Shown: piece by piece, positions 37,768-45,898 of the stretch
Layout: each line of letters begins with the position of its first letter
Position numbering within the stretch: the stretch's first letter is position 1
Source of the DNA: FEN-1099 sp964511015
Lineage (GTDB): Bacteria; Lernaellota; Lernaellaia; Lernaellales; Lernaellaceae
DNA length: 64,000 nt
Assembly (NCBI GenBank): GCA_964511015.1
Contig: CAZEDX010000004.1
Span: forward strand, 29,193-93,192
Direction: 5' to 3'
Notes under the pieces: generated by a model
Databases searched by the model: none
Told to the model about the DNA's origin: nothing
The model's input: the letters and a program-made list of their open reading frames with translations, nothing else
Program-made: the position numbers and the translations under genes

Positions 37768-39471
37768 ATGCGCAAACGACTGGGTGAGATTCTCGTCGAC
37801 CGCGGCGCCGTGAACGCCGAACAGGTCGAACAAGCCCGCGAAACACAGCGCGAAAAAGGCGGCCGCATCGGCGAAGTGCTGATTCGCCTGAAGATGACCA
37901 CCGAAGCGCAAGTGCTGGCCGCGCTGGCTGAGCAGCTCGGCGTGCCTTTTGTCGATCGGCTGCTGCCCGAACAGGTCGACGTAACCTTGATCAGCCGCCT
38001 GCCCATCGGCTACGCCAAACGCAATCTGGTGCTGCCGCTCGAGCGCGACAAGACGACGAATCATGTCCGCGTGGCCTGCGCCGATCCGCTCAACTATTCG
38101 GTGCTCGACGATCTACGCCTATTCCTGGAGGCCGAGATCGAGCCGGAGGTTGCGCCGGCGGGTGTCATCTTCGACACGATCAACCTGACCTACGACAAAG
38201 CCGGCGAAACCACCGACCAGGTGATGAGCGATCTGGAAGATGCCAAATCGACCGGCGAATCGTACGAGGAAGCGCCCGACCTGCTGGATGTGGAAGACGA
38301 AGAAGCGCCGATCATCCGCCTGGTCAACCACCTGCTGTTCCGCGCGGTCAAGGAACGGGCCAGCGATATTCACGTCGAGCCGTTCGAAACCGAACTGGTC
38401 ATCCGTTTCCGCATCGACGGCGTGCTCTACGAGGTGATGAAACCGCCCAAGCGGTTCCAAAACTCCATCGCCAGCCGCGTGAAGATCATGGCGGCGCTGA
38501 ACATCGCCGAAAAGCGTCTACCGCAGGACGGCCGTATCCGCATCAAGATCGCCGGCAAGGACATCGACATCCGCACCAGCGTCATCCCAACCGCGCACGG
38601 CGAGCGCGTGGTCATGCGTCTGCTCGACAAATCGAGCGTGCGCCTCGAGCTCGAAGAACTCGGTCTACGCGGTGCAAAGTTCGAAACGCTCAAGAGCCTG
38701 ATCAACCGGCCGCACGGCATCATTCTGGTCACCGGCCCGACCGGTTCGGGCAAGACGACCACGTTGTACGCATCGCTGGCGCGCCTGAACACGCCCGACG
38801 TGAACATCCTGACCGTCGAAGACCCGATCGAATACCAGATCCGCGGCATCGGCCAGATGCAGGTAAACCCCAAGATCAACCTGACCTTCGCCTCGGGGCT
38901 GCGCAGCTTCCTGCGCCAGGACCCCGACATCATTCTGGTCGGCGAAATTCGCGACCTGGAAACGGCCGAGATTGCCATTCAGGCGTCGCTCACCGGCCAC
39001 TTGGTCTTCTCCACCTTGCACACCAACGACTCGGCCAGCGCCTTGACCCGCCTGGTCGATATGGGCGTCGAACCGTTCCTCGTTTCCAGCTCGCTGGTCG
39101 GCGTGGTCGCCCAGCGCCTGGTGCGCGTGCTGTGCAACGAATGCAAGAAGCCGGTCACGCCCACGGCCGAGCAATTGACCAAACTCGGCCTAACGCCGGC
39201 GGATGTCCAACAGCGCGCGATCTACCAGTCCGTCGGCTGCCCGTCCTGTCTCAACACCGGCTACACCGGACGGCAGGCGATTTACGAGATTCTATTGCTC
39301 GACGACGAAATCCGCACCATGGTGCTGCAGAACATCGACGCCAACTCCATCAAGCGGCGCGCCGTCGAAAAGGGCATGGAAACGTTGCGCGACGACGGCG
39401 CGACCAAGGTGCTCGAGGGCGTGACGTCGATGGAAGAAGTGTTGCGCGTCACGCAAGAGGATCTCGCGTAG
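37768..39471 (+). CDS. gspE: Type II secretion system ATPase GspE
   Basis: 567 residues. The N-terminal GspE/PilB-type domain is followed by a secretion ATPase with Walker A GPTGSGKTTT (about 322-331), Asp box, Walker B DPDIILVGEIRD and a His box in LVFSTLHTNDS. The zinc-binding tetracysteine motif is C456-x2-C459 and C491-x2-C494. It powers pseudopilus assembly. Later T2SS genes (gspF to gspM) do not follow; they must lie elsewhere. Confidence 0.95.
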   Translation: MRKRLGEILVDRGAVNAEQVEQARETQREKGGRIGEVLIRLKMTTEAQVLAALAEQLGVPFVDRLLPEQVDVTLISRLPIGYAKRNLVLPLERDKTTNHVRVACADPLNYSVLDDLRLFLEAEIEPEVAPAGVIFDTINLTYDKAGETTDQVMSDLEDAKSTGESYEEAPDLLDVEDEEAPIIRLVNHLLFRAVKERASDIHVEPFETELVIRFRIDGVLYEVMKPPKRFQNSIASRVKIMAALNIAEKRLPQDGRIRIKIAGKDIDIRTSVIPTAHGERVVMRLLDKSSVRLELEELGLRGAKFETLKSLINRPHGIILVTGPTGSGKTTTLYASLARLNTPDVNILTVEDPIEYQIRGIGQMQVNPKINLTFASGLRSFLRQDPDIILVGEIRDLETAEIAIQASLTGHLVFSTLHTNDSASALTRLVDMGVEPFLVSSSLVGVVAQRLVRVLCNECKKPVTPTAEQLTKLGLTPADVQQRAIYQSVGCPSCLNTGYTGRQAIYEILLLDDEIRTMVLQNIDANSIKRRAVEKGMETLRDDGATKVLEGVTSMEEVLRVTQEDLA

Positions 39472-39585
39472 CCGCGCCTTTCCCGCCGACGACTGGACTT
39501 TCCCTTTCCGCTCTGCCAAAAATGGACGACACCTAAATGCGGACATCCGGCCGATGGGCAAGGACCGGCGCAAGGACAAGACATC

Positions 39586-41916
39586 ATGGGCATCAAGAAC
39601 TACCTGATTCAGCGGGCGGCCAAGCACTATCAAGTGGAAGATAGTCTGGCGTTCGTCGATGCAATGGGCAAGATCGGTTCGGAAGCGCCGGTGGCGATGC
39701 CCACCGATTTACTCCCGATGGCCGCGCGGCTGTTCACCCGCGGCCTGTTCACCCAGATGGCGATCCAGCCCAACCTCGACTGGGTGTTGCCGTACTGGGC
39801 CACGCGCCAGTGCGATCCGCGCGACGTGAGCTTCATCCCGCGTATGAGCTGGTCGCAGTTCAACCTGACCCACCGCAACTGGACGGCGGTCGGCCTGCCC
39901 GGTTCGACGCGCGAGGTGGTGGTCGATCCGCGCGGCTGGGTGACGCCGTGGTTCGACGGATGGTCGCTCGATGTCTGGGTCGAGCTGGGCAGCGACGTGC
40001 TCTACCCCAGCCGCGAGGCGAAATGCGAACAGCGCCACGTCGACGGCCTGCCGGTTGTGCTGACGACCTTCGAACGCAGCCAGTACCGCCTCGAACTCGA
40101 AGCGCTGGTCGGCCAGGCGTCCCAACTGGAATGCGTCTTCGTCAGCGCCAAGGTGATCAACCTCACCGACGAAGCGTTGGCGCCCCGGTTGCTGTTCTCA
40201 ATTCGCCCGTTCAACGGCGAAGGCGGCAGTCTGGTCAAATCGATTGCCTTGGTCGATGACCACACCTTCGCGATCAACGGCTCGTTGGGCCTGCAGTTCG
40301 CAGCCCGGCCGAGCCTGGTCTATTGCAGCAACTCGCGCGAAGGAGATTGCGCCTTCTTCCGCAACGCGCAGCAACCCCGGCCGAGCAGCGAATGCCCGGG
40401 CGGACTAGCCACTGCCTTTGCGGCGTTCGATTTGCGGGTCGACGCGCACGGCGAAGCAGTCGTGGTCGCTTCGGCCACCACCGAGCCGCAACCGCTCAAG
40501 TCAAACACTGTTTCGCGGATGCGCCGCTACCACCACGCCGATCAACAGGCCGAAACCAAGGCGGTCTGGAAGCAGCACCTGGCGCGCGGGCTGCGGATCG
40601 ATCTGCCCGACAAAAACCTGGTCAACGCGTTCAATCTGTGCAAGTGCCATCTGATGCTGGCCGACGACGGCGACCACATCACCCCGGGCCCGATGACCTA
40701 CCACCACTACTGGTTCCGCGACAGCGCGTACATGGTAACGGCGCTCGACCGCATGGGCCTGCACGACGACGCACGGCGCAAACTGCTGAATTACCCGCAC
40801 CGGCAGGATCGCGACGGATTCTTCCTCTCCCAGCCCGGCGAGTGGGACAGCGCCGGGCAGGCGATTTGGACGTTGGTGGAGCACTACCGCCTGTCGGAAG
40901 ACCGGCACTTCCTGGAAAGCGTGTTCGATCCGTTGATCAAAGGCGCCGACTGGATCGTGCGCACGCGCAAGAAAGAGAACCGGCCCGGGCCGACCTTCGG
41001 CCTGCTGCCGCCGGGCTTCTCGGCAGAGCATTTCGGCCCGAACGACTACTACTACTGGGACGACCTCTGGGGTGCGGCCGGCCTGCGCGATGTCGCCCAG
41101 GCGGCCGAAGTGCTGGGCATGCGCAGCGAATGGGTACGTTTCGAAGAAGAAACCGAGCGGTTCCTGGCCGACATCCGCGCCAGCCTCGGCTACGTCGAAC
41201 GGCGACTCGGGCGCGCAGTCATGCCCGCCGGCCCATACCGCCGAGTGGATAGCGGCACTATCGGCGCGACCGCGGCGGTCTACCCGTTGCGGCTGTTCGA
41301 CCCGTTCGATCCGTTGATCGAAAACACGCTGGAAGCCCTGCACCAGGAGTGCATGTTCGACCACGGCTTCTTCCAGAACATGATCCACAGCGGAATCAAT
41401 GCCTACCTGACGCTGCACATTGCACATTGCCACGTCTTCCGGCGCGAAGCGCGGGCTTGGCCGCTGATCAAGTATGTGCTGGCGAAAGCGACCTCGGTGG
41501 GCACCTGGCCCGAAGCGATCCACCCCAAAACCGGTGGCGGCTGCATGGGTGACGGCATGCATTTGTGGGCGGCGGCTGACTGGCTGTTGATCATGCGCGA
41601 CCTACTGCTGTTTGAGGATGGCGCGAACCTGGTGCTGCTGCCGGCGGCGCCCGATGACTGGTTCGAATGGGGTAGCTGCATCGAGGTACACGACGCGCCG
41701 ACCCACTTCGGCCGCGTGTCCTACCGCGTCGAGGCGCGCGAGGCGGAGGTCATCATTGACATCGCCGCAGCCTGGCGCCACACGCCATTGAAGATCGAAG
41801 TCAATCTGCCGTTCCCGATCGAAACCGCGCTGATTGACGGCCAGACGGTGAACGTGAACGACCACCGCATGTTCGTGCCGGGCGGCGCGGCGGAAATCCG
41901 CATCCGGCGGATCTGA
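39586..41916 (+). CDS. Glycogen-debranching-like alpha/alpha-barrel glycosidase
   Basis: 776 residues. An N-terminal beta-sandwich region is followed by an (alpha/alpha)6 barrel (about 340-690). Its segments YHHYWFRDSAYMVTAL, FLSQPGEWDSAGQAIW and WPEAIHPKTGGGCMGDG resemble amylo-alpha-1,6-glucosidase-type and related GH15-like enzymes. The acidic residues there (RDS, GEWDS, PEAIHP) are good catalytic candidates. No signal peptide, so it likely acts on a cytoplasmic glucan or on oligosaccharide. The next gene starts 3 bp after its stop. Confidence 0.72.
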   Translation: MGIKNYLIQRAAKHYQVEDSLAFVDAMGKIGSEAPVAMPTDLLPMAARLFTRGLFTQMAIQPNLDWVLPYWATRQCDPRDVSFIPRMSWSQFNLTHRNWTAVGLPGSTREVVVDPRGWVTPWFDGWSLDVWVELGSDVLYPSREAKCEQRHVDGLPVVLTTFERSQYRLELEALVGQASQLECVFVSAKVINLTDEALAPRLLFSIRPFNGEGGSLVKSIALVDDHTFAINGSLGLQFAARPSLVYCSNSREGDCAFFRNAQQPRPSSECPGGLATAFAAFDLRVDAHGEAVVVASATTEPQPLKSNTVSRMRRYHHADQQAETKAVWKQHLARGLRIDLPDKNLVNAFNLCKCHLMLADDGDHITPGPMTYHHYWFRDSAYMVTALDRMGLHDDARRKLLNYPHRQDRDGFFLSQPGEWDSAGQAIWTLVEHYRLSEDRHFLESVFDPLIKGADWIVRTRKKENRPGPTFGLLPPGFSAEHFGPNDYYYWDDLWGAAGLRDVAQAAEVLGMRSEWVRFEEETERFLADIRASLGYVERRLGRAVMPAGPYRRVDSGTIGATAAVYPLRLFDPFDPLIENTLEALHQECMFDHGFFQNMIHSGINAYLTLHIAHCHVFRREARAWPLIKYVLAKATSVGTWPEAIHPKTGGGCMGDGMHLWAAADWLLIMRDLLLFEDGANLVLLPAAPDDWFEWGSCIEVHDAPTHFGRVSYRVEAREAEVIIDIAAAWRHTPLKIEVNLPFPIETALIDGQTVNVNDHRMFVPGGAAEIRIRRI

Positions 41917-41918
41917 CG

Positions 41919-43607
41919 ATGGCGCGAGCGGTTCTCGGCTTCAACGCACACATCCACGACACCGCGGCCGCGCTGTTGGTTGACGGCCGGCTCGTGGCGT
42001 TTTGCGAAGAAGAGCGCCTGAACCGCCACAAACACACCACGAGTTTTCCGGAGCAATCCGTCGCCTTCTGCCTGCGCCAGGCGGGGCTGACCATCGGCGA
42101 CCTCGACGGCGTGTCGTTCTATTGGCGACCGTGGGTCGGCCTGCCGCGCCGGACGTGGCAGACGTTGACCGGCTTGCCCGGCACACTGGTCAATGTCCGC
42201 CGCCTGCAGGCCGGCAATCTGCGCGCGATGCTGACCGTCGCGCGCGAGTTCCGACGCCGCTTCGGCTACCGCGGACCATTCCATCACACCAACCACTACC
42301 TGGCGCATGCCTATCACGCCGGGTTCCAGACGGCGTTCGACCGCGCGCTGGTGTTGGTGATCGACGGCAACGGCGAGATTGCCACCACTCTGGTGGCCAA
42401 GCTCGAGGGCGACAAGATCGAACCGGTGCGTTGGACGCCGTACCCGCATAGCCTGGGCCTGCTGTGGTGTACGGTCACCGAGTATCTCGGCTACCGGCAG
42501 AACTGCGACGAAGGCAAGGTGATGGGGCTGGCGCCGTACGGCGACGACTCGCTGGTGCCCGCGATGAGCCGCGTGATCGCTTCGCAAGGCGACGGCACCT
42601 TCCGGCTCGACCTGAGCTGGTTCGACTACCACCTTTCCCGGCGCCATTGGTTTTCCGACCGCTTTGCCCGGGTGTTCGGCCCGCCGCGCCGGCCCGACGA
42701 ACCGCTCAACGACCGCCACCGCGCGGTGGCTTATGCCTTGCAGCACGTCACCGAACAAACAGTGCTGCGTCTGATTGATGAGATGACCCGCAAACTGCGC
42801 GTCCGCCACCTGGCACTGACTGGCGGAGTCGCGCTGAACTGCGTGATGAACGGCGCCATCGCCTCTTCTGGTCTGGTCGATGGCTTCTACGTGCCGCCGG
42901 CCGCTTACGACGCCGGCGCGGCCGTCGGCGCCGCGATCTGGATGGACCGTGAGATCTTCGGCTGCCGCACGCGCGATATCGAGCCGTCGGTGTTTCTCGG
43001 CCCGTCGTTCGACGACGACGTCTGCGCCGCGGCACTGAGCCAGGCGGGCGTCGCCTTCGAGCGCCCGGCCGACCTGCCAGCGCGAACCGCCCAATTGCTC
43101 GCGGCCGGCAAGATCGTCGGCTGGTTCACCGGCCGCCTCGAAGGCGGTCCGCGCGCGTTGGGCGGCCGCAGCATTCTGGCCGATCCGCGCCAGGCGGCGA
43201 TGAAAGATCACCTCAACCACCAGGTCAAACATCGCGAATCCTACCGCCCATTCGGTCCGAGCGTTCTGGCCGAGCGCGCCGACGAAGTGTTCCACCTCGG
43301 CGGCCGGACCAGTCCGTACATGTTGCTCGCGGTTGCGGTGCGCGAAGCGTGGCGGAACCGCATTCCGGCCGGTGTTCACGTCGACGGCACCGCGCGCGTG
43401 CAGACCGTGGCGCGCGGCACACAACCGTTGTACTGGGCGGTGTTGCACGAATTCGAAGCCTTGACCGGCGTGCCGGTCGTGATCAATACCAGTTTCAATG
43501 TCCAGGGCGAGCCGATTGTCGCCTCGCCGGCGGACGCGGTGCGCTGCTACCTCGGCACCGGCATCGATGCGCTGGTGCTCGGCAACTGCCTGACGGTGAA
43601 ATCATGA
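41919..43607 (+). CDS. Carbamoyltransferase, NodU/CmcH family
   Basis: 562 residues. The N-terminal ASKHA-type domain has GFNAHIHDTAAALL, EEERLNRHKH, HHTNHYLAHAYH and DEGKVMGLAPYG. The C-terminal YrdC-like part has GRLEGGPRALGGRSILADPR and NTSFNVQGEPIV. These enzymes carbamoylate hydroxyls on sugars or antibiotics using carbamoyl phosphate and ATP. Between a glycosidase and an SGNH hydrolase it most likely modifies a polysaccharide or glycan. It overlaps the next start by ATGA. Confidence 0.92.
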   Translation: MARAVLGFNAHIHDTAAALLVDGRLVAFCEEERLNRHKHTTSFPEQSVAFCLRQAGLTIGDLDGVSFYWRPWVGLPRRTWQTLTGLPGTLVNVRRLQAGNLRAMLTVAREFRRRFGYRGPFHHTNHYLAHAYHAGFQTAFDRALVLVIDGNGEIATTLVAKLEGDKIEPVRWTPYPHSLGLLWCTVTEYLGYRQNCDEGKVMGLAPYGDDSLVPAMSRVIASQGDGTFRLDLSWFDYHLSRRHWFSDRFARVFGPPRRPDEPLNDRHRAVAYALQHVTEQTVLRLIDEMTRKLRVRHLALTGGVALNCVMNGAIASSGLVDGFYVPPAAYDAGAAVGAAIWMDREIFGCRTRDIEPSVFLGPSFDDDVCAAALSQAGVAFERPADLPARTAQLLAAGKIVGWFTGRLEGGPRALGGRSILADPRQAAMKDHLNHQVKHRESYRPFGPSVLAERADEVFHLGGRTSPYMLLAVAVREAWRNRIPAGVHVDGTARVQTVARGTQPLYWAVLHEFEALTGVPVVINTSFNVQGEPIVASPADAVRCYLGTGIDALVLGNCLTVKS

Positions 43608-44671
43608 GCAGAAAACGAAAGATTCTTTTCGCGGCCGCTCTGCTGATGGCTTTGTGGCTAGTGGTGGAAATTGTCCTGCGCGTTTTCGGCTTCAACTACG
43701 ATTCGTTTTTCGCGCAGGCCTTCTGGTGGAAGCGCTTCGCCGCCAATCCGATCTACGAACGCGATCCCGCCCGCTTCTGGCGGTTGCGCGCGTATGCCAA
43801 CAGCGATCTGAATCCCGAAAGCCGCGACACCCAGCTCATCAACAGCATGGGCTTCCGCGACGACGAATTCCCGGTGGCCAAGGCGCCGGGCGAATTGCGC
43901 GTCATCACCATGGGCGATTCGTGCACGTTCGGCGACGGCGTCGCCAATTGGGAAACCTATTCCAACGTGCTGGAGGAGATGCTCGGCAAGGCGCTCCCCG
44001 GCCGCCGGGTGCAGGTCATCGACGCCGGCGTGCCCGGCTACACCTCGTATCAGGTGCGTACCTACCTCGAACGCGAATTGCTCAAGTACCAGCCGGATCT
44101 GGTCGTCGTCTACGTCGGCTTCAACGACAACGTGCCGGCGCCGAACGGCACCACCGACGCGCAACGCGGCATGGTCGGCACGTCGGTCTGGTCGGTCCAG
44201 CGTGTCTTGGGCTCGCTGCGTTCCTATCAGCTACTGAAATACCTTATTCTGCGTCTCAAAGGGCGCATGTTCACCGGCCACGATCCGCAAGAAAACAACC
44301 CGGAGGGTCCGGAACACCAGATCTTCCGCGTGCCCTTCGCCGACTACATCGCCAACTTCCTGGCCATCCAACAACTCGGCCGACAACACGGTTTCAAGCT
44401 GCTGCTGGTCACATTGCCGCACAAGTTCGCTTACGAGCCGGAGCGCAACAAGTATATCCGCCAGGCGGCGGCGCAAGGCTCGATTCCGCTGCTCGACTTG
44501 TTTGCCTTCATGAAAACCTACGAAGCCCTAGGTGAAGACTTGTACACCGAAGACGGCGGCCATCCGAACGTGCTGGGTCACCAGCGCGTGGCGCAAGCGA
44601 TTTTCGGCAAGATGGTCGAACTGGGTTTCGTGCCCGCCTCGCCGCCTGCCGCGCCGGCGGCCGGCAACTAG
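43604..44671 (+). CDS. Membrane-anchored SGNH/GDSL hydrolase
   Basis: 355 residues from ATG 43604, overlapping the carbamoyltransferase stop. An N-terminal membrane anchor (about 5-25) leaves the enzyme outside the cytoplasm. SGNH motifs: block I MGDSCTFGDG, block II Gly in GVPGY, block III GFNDN, block V DGGHPNVLGH. The family contains O-acyl esterases and transferases. With the carbamoyltransferase it suggests a small glycan-decoration module. Its stop overlaps by 4 bp that of the convergent lipoprotein gene. Confidence 0.88.
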   Translation: MSRKRKILFAAALLMALWLVVEIVLRVFGFNYDSFFAQAFWWKRFAANPIYERDPARFWRLRAYANSDLNPESRDTQLINSMGFRDDEFPVAKAPGELRVITMGDSCTFGDGVANWETYSNVLEEMLGKALPGRRVQVIDAGVPGYTSYQVRTYLERELLKYQPDLVVVYVGFNDNVPAPNGTTDAQRGMVGTSVWSVQRVLGSLRSYQLLKYLILRLKGRMFTGHDPQENNPEGPEHQIFRVPFADYIANFLAIQQLGRQHGFKLLLVTLPHKFAYEPERNKYIRQAAAQGSIPLLDLFAFMKTYEALGEDLYTEDGGHPNVLGHQRVAQAIFGKMVELGFVPASPPAAPAAGN

Positions 44672-45690
44672 TCGAGCGCGATCGCGCCGACGTCGTCGAT
44701 CAGAAAATAGGTTTCCCAATCGCCGGCCGAAACGGCTTCGAATTCCACCTTGATGTACTTGCCGCGGTAGGCGGTCACATCGACCTGGGCGGTGCGCGGC
44801 CGCCAACCGAAGAACTCGTCATCCTGCGTGAAGGTCTGCAGCGTTTCGATGACGTTGTTGGTGTAGTCGACCATGTTCACGGTCAGCGTGTCGCCGCCGG
44901 TCGATCCTTCTTCGCCCACCGCGACGTAGACCATGTACTTGATCAGAATGTTGCTGGTGCCGCTGGGCACCTTGAACTGCTGCCGGAGCGTCATCGTGCC
45001 GCTGCTGTCATCGAAGAAGGCGGCCCGGCTGCCGGAAGGCAACGGCGAAACCTCGACCGGCATATGGATCGCCGAGGTGATGATGCCGGACGGATTTTCG
45101 CTCCAGCCCTCGTCGCCGTCTTCAAACGTGCCGTTGACCAACAGGCCGTCGTCGAAGGTGTCGTCATCGGCGTCATCGTCGGCATCGTCGTCGGCGTCGT
45201 CATCGGTCTGGTCGTCGTCGACGCCACCCTCCAGCGTAAACGAGCCTTCCAGCACGTTGCTCGCCTTGCCGCAGACATCCGTCACGCCGAGGCGGAAGCC
45301 GTGTTCGCCCGAGGCCAGCACCTGCAAGTCAGGAGCATAAACGATGCCGCTGTTGTCGCCGGTGCCGCTGCAGCCCAGACCGCTCGAGAGCCGTTCCACG
45401 TTGGCGAAGTTGCCGCCGTCGATCGACCACCACAGGCCGCCGCGTGCCAGATTGCAGTTGGCATCGGTGTACTGGATCCAGATCTTCAGTTCGTCCGCGA
45501 GGGTGACCGTCGGCCCGTCCTCAACCAGGTTACCGTTCACCAAATATCTAAGATTGCCGATTTCCGGAGCGCGGTTGTCCTCACATTGGTCGCCGGAAAT
45601 GGTCACCGGGCCGCTGCAACCGACCGCCACATACAACGCCACGGCTCCGAGGAGGAACAAGCCCAACAGCCAACTCAACCTTGCGCGCAT
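44668..45690 (-). CDS. Lipoprotein with internal Asp-rich linker
   Basis: 340 residues from ATG 45690, with an AGGGGGG ribosome site. Lipobox VAVGC gives Cys25. A first domain (about 35-155) resembles bacterial Ig-like or glycan-surface folds (YLVNGNLVEDGPTVTLADELKIWI). An Asp-rich linker (about 157-180) connects it to a second beta-sandwich (LLVNGTFEDGDEGWSENPSG to FLIDDVGAIALD), like carbohydrate-binding or choice-of-anchor domains. No catalytic motif; likely surface binding. Confidence 0.75.
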   Translation of the reverse strand: MRARLSWLLGLFLLGAVALYVAVGCSGPVTISGDQCEDNRAPEIGNLRYLVNGNLVEDGPTVTLADELKIWIQYTDANCNLARGGLWWSIDGGNFANVERLSSGLGCSGTGDNSGIVYAPDLQVLASGEHGFRLGVTDVCGKASNVLEGSFTLEGGVDDDQTDDDADDDADDDADDDTFDDGLLVNGTFEDGDEGWSENPSGIITSAIHMPVEVSPLPSGSRAAFFDDSSGTMTLRQQFKVPSGTSNILIKYMVYVAVGEEGSTGGDTLTVNMVDYTNNVIETLQTFTQDDEFFGWRPRTAQVDVTAYRGKYIKVEFEAVSAGDWETYFLIDDVGAIALD

Positions 45691-45898
45691 GTTTTGACCC
45701 CCCTACCCGAGGAAACCCGATCCAACAATGTTCAGCGGTCCAACCGAATATGCGGAAGCGCCTCTCAAAAGTCAATCGGGCGAGCGGCTGTCGCACATGA
45801 ATACACCTTCGGCCGGCCCCTGGCGGACCCGCCGCGCCGCTAGGCGGCCGGGGCAAAAGAGAGTATGATGCCACGTCGTTTTTGGCCCGGAGGTTCCC

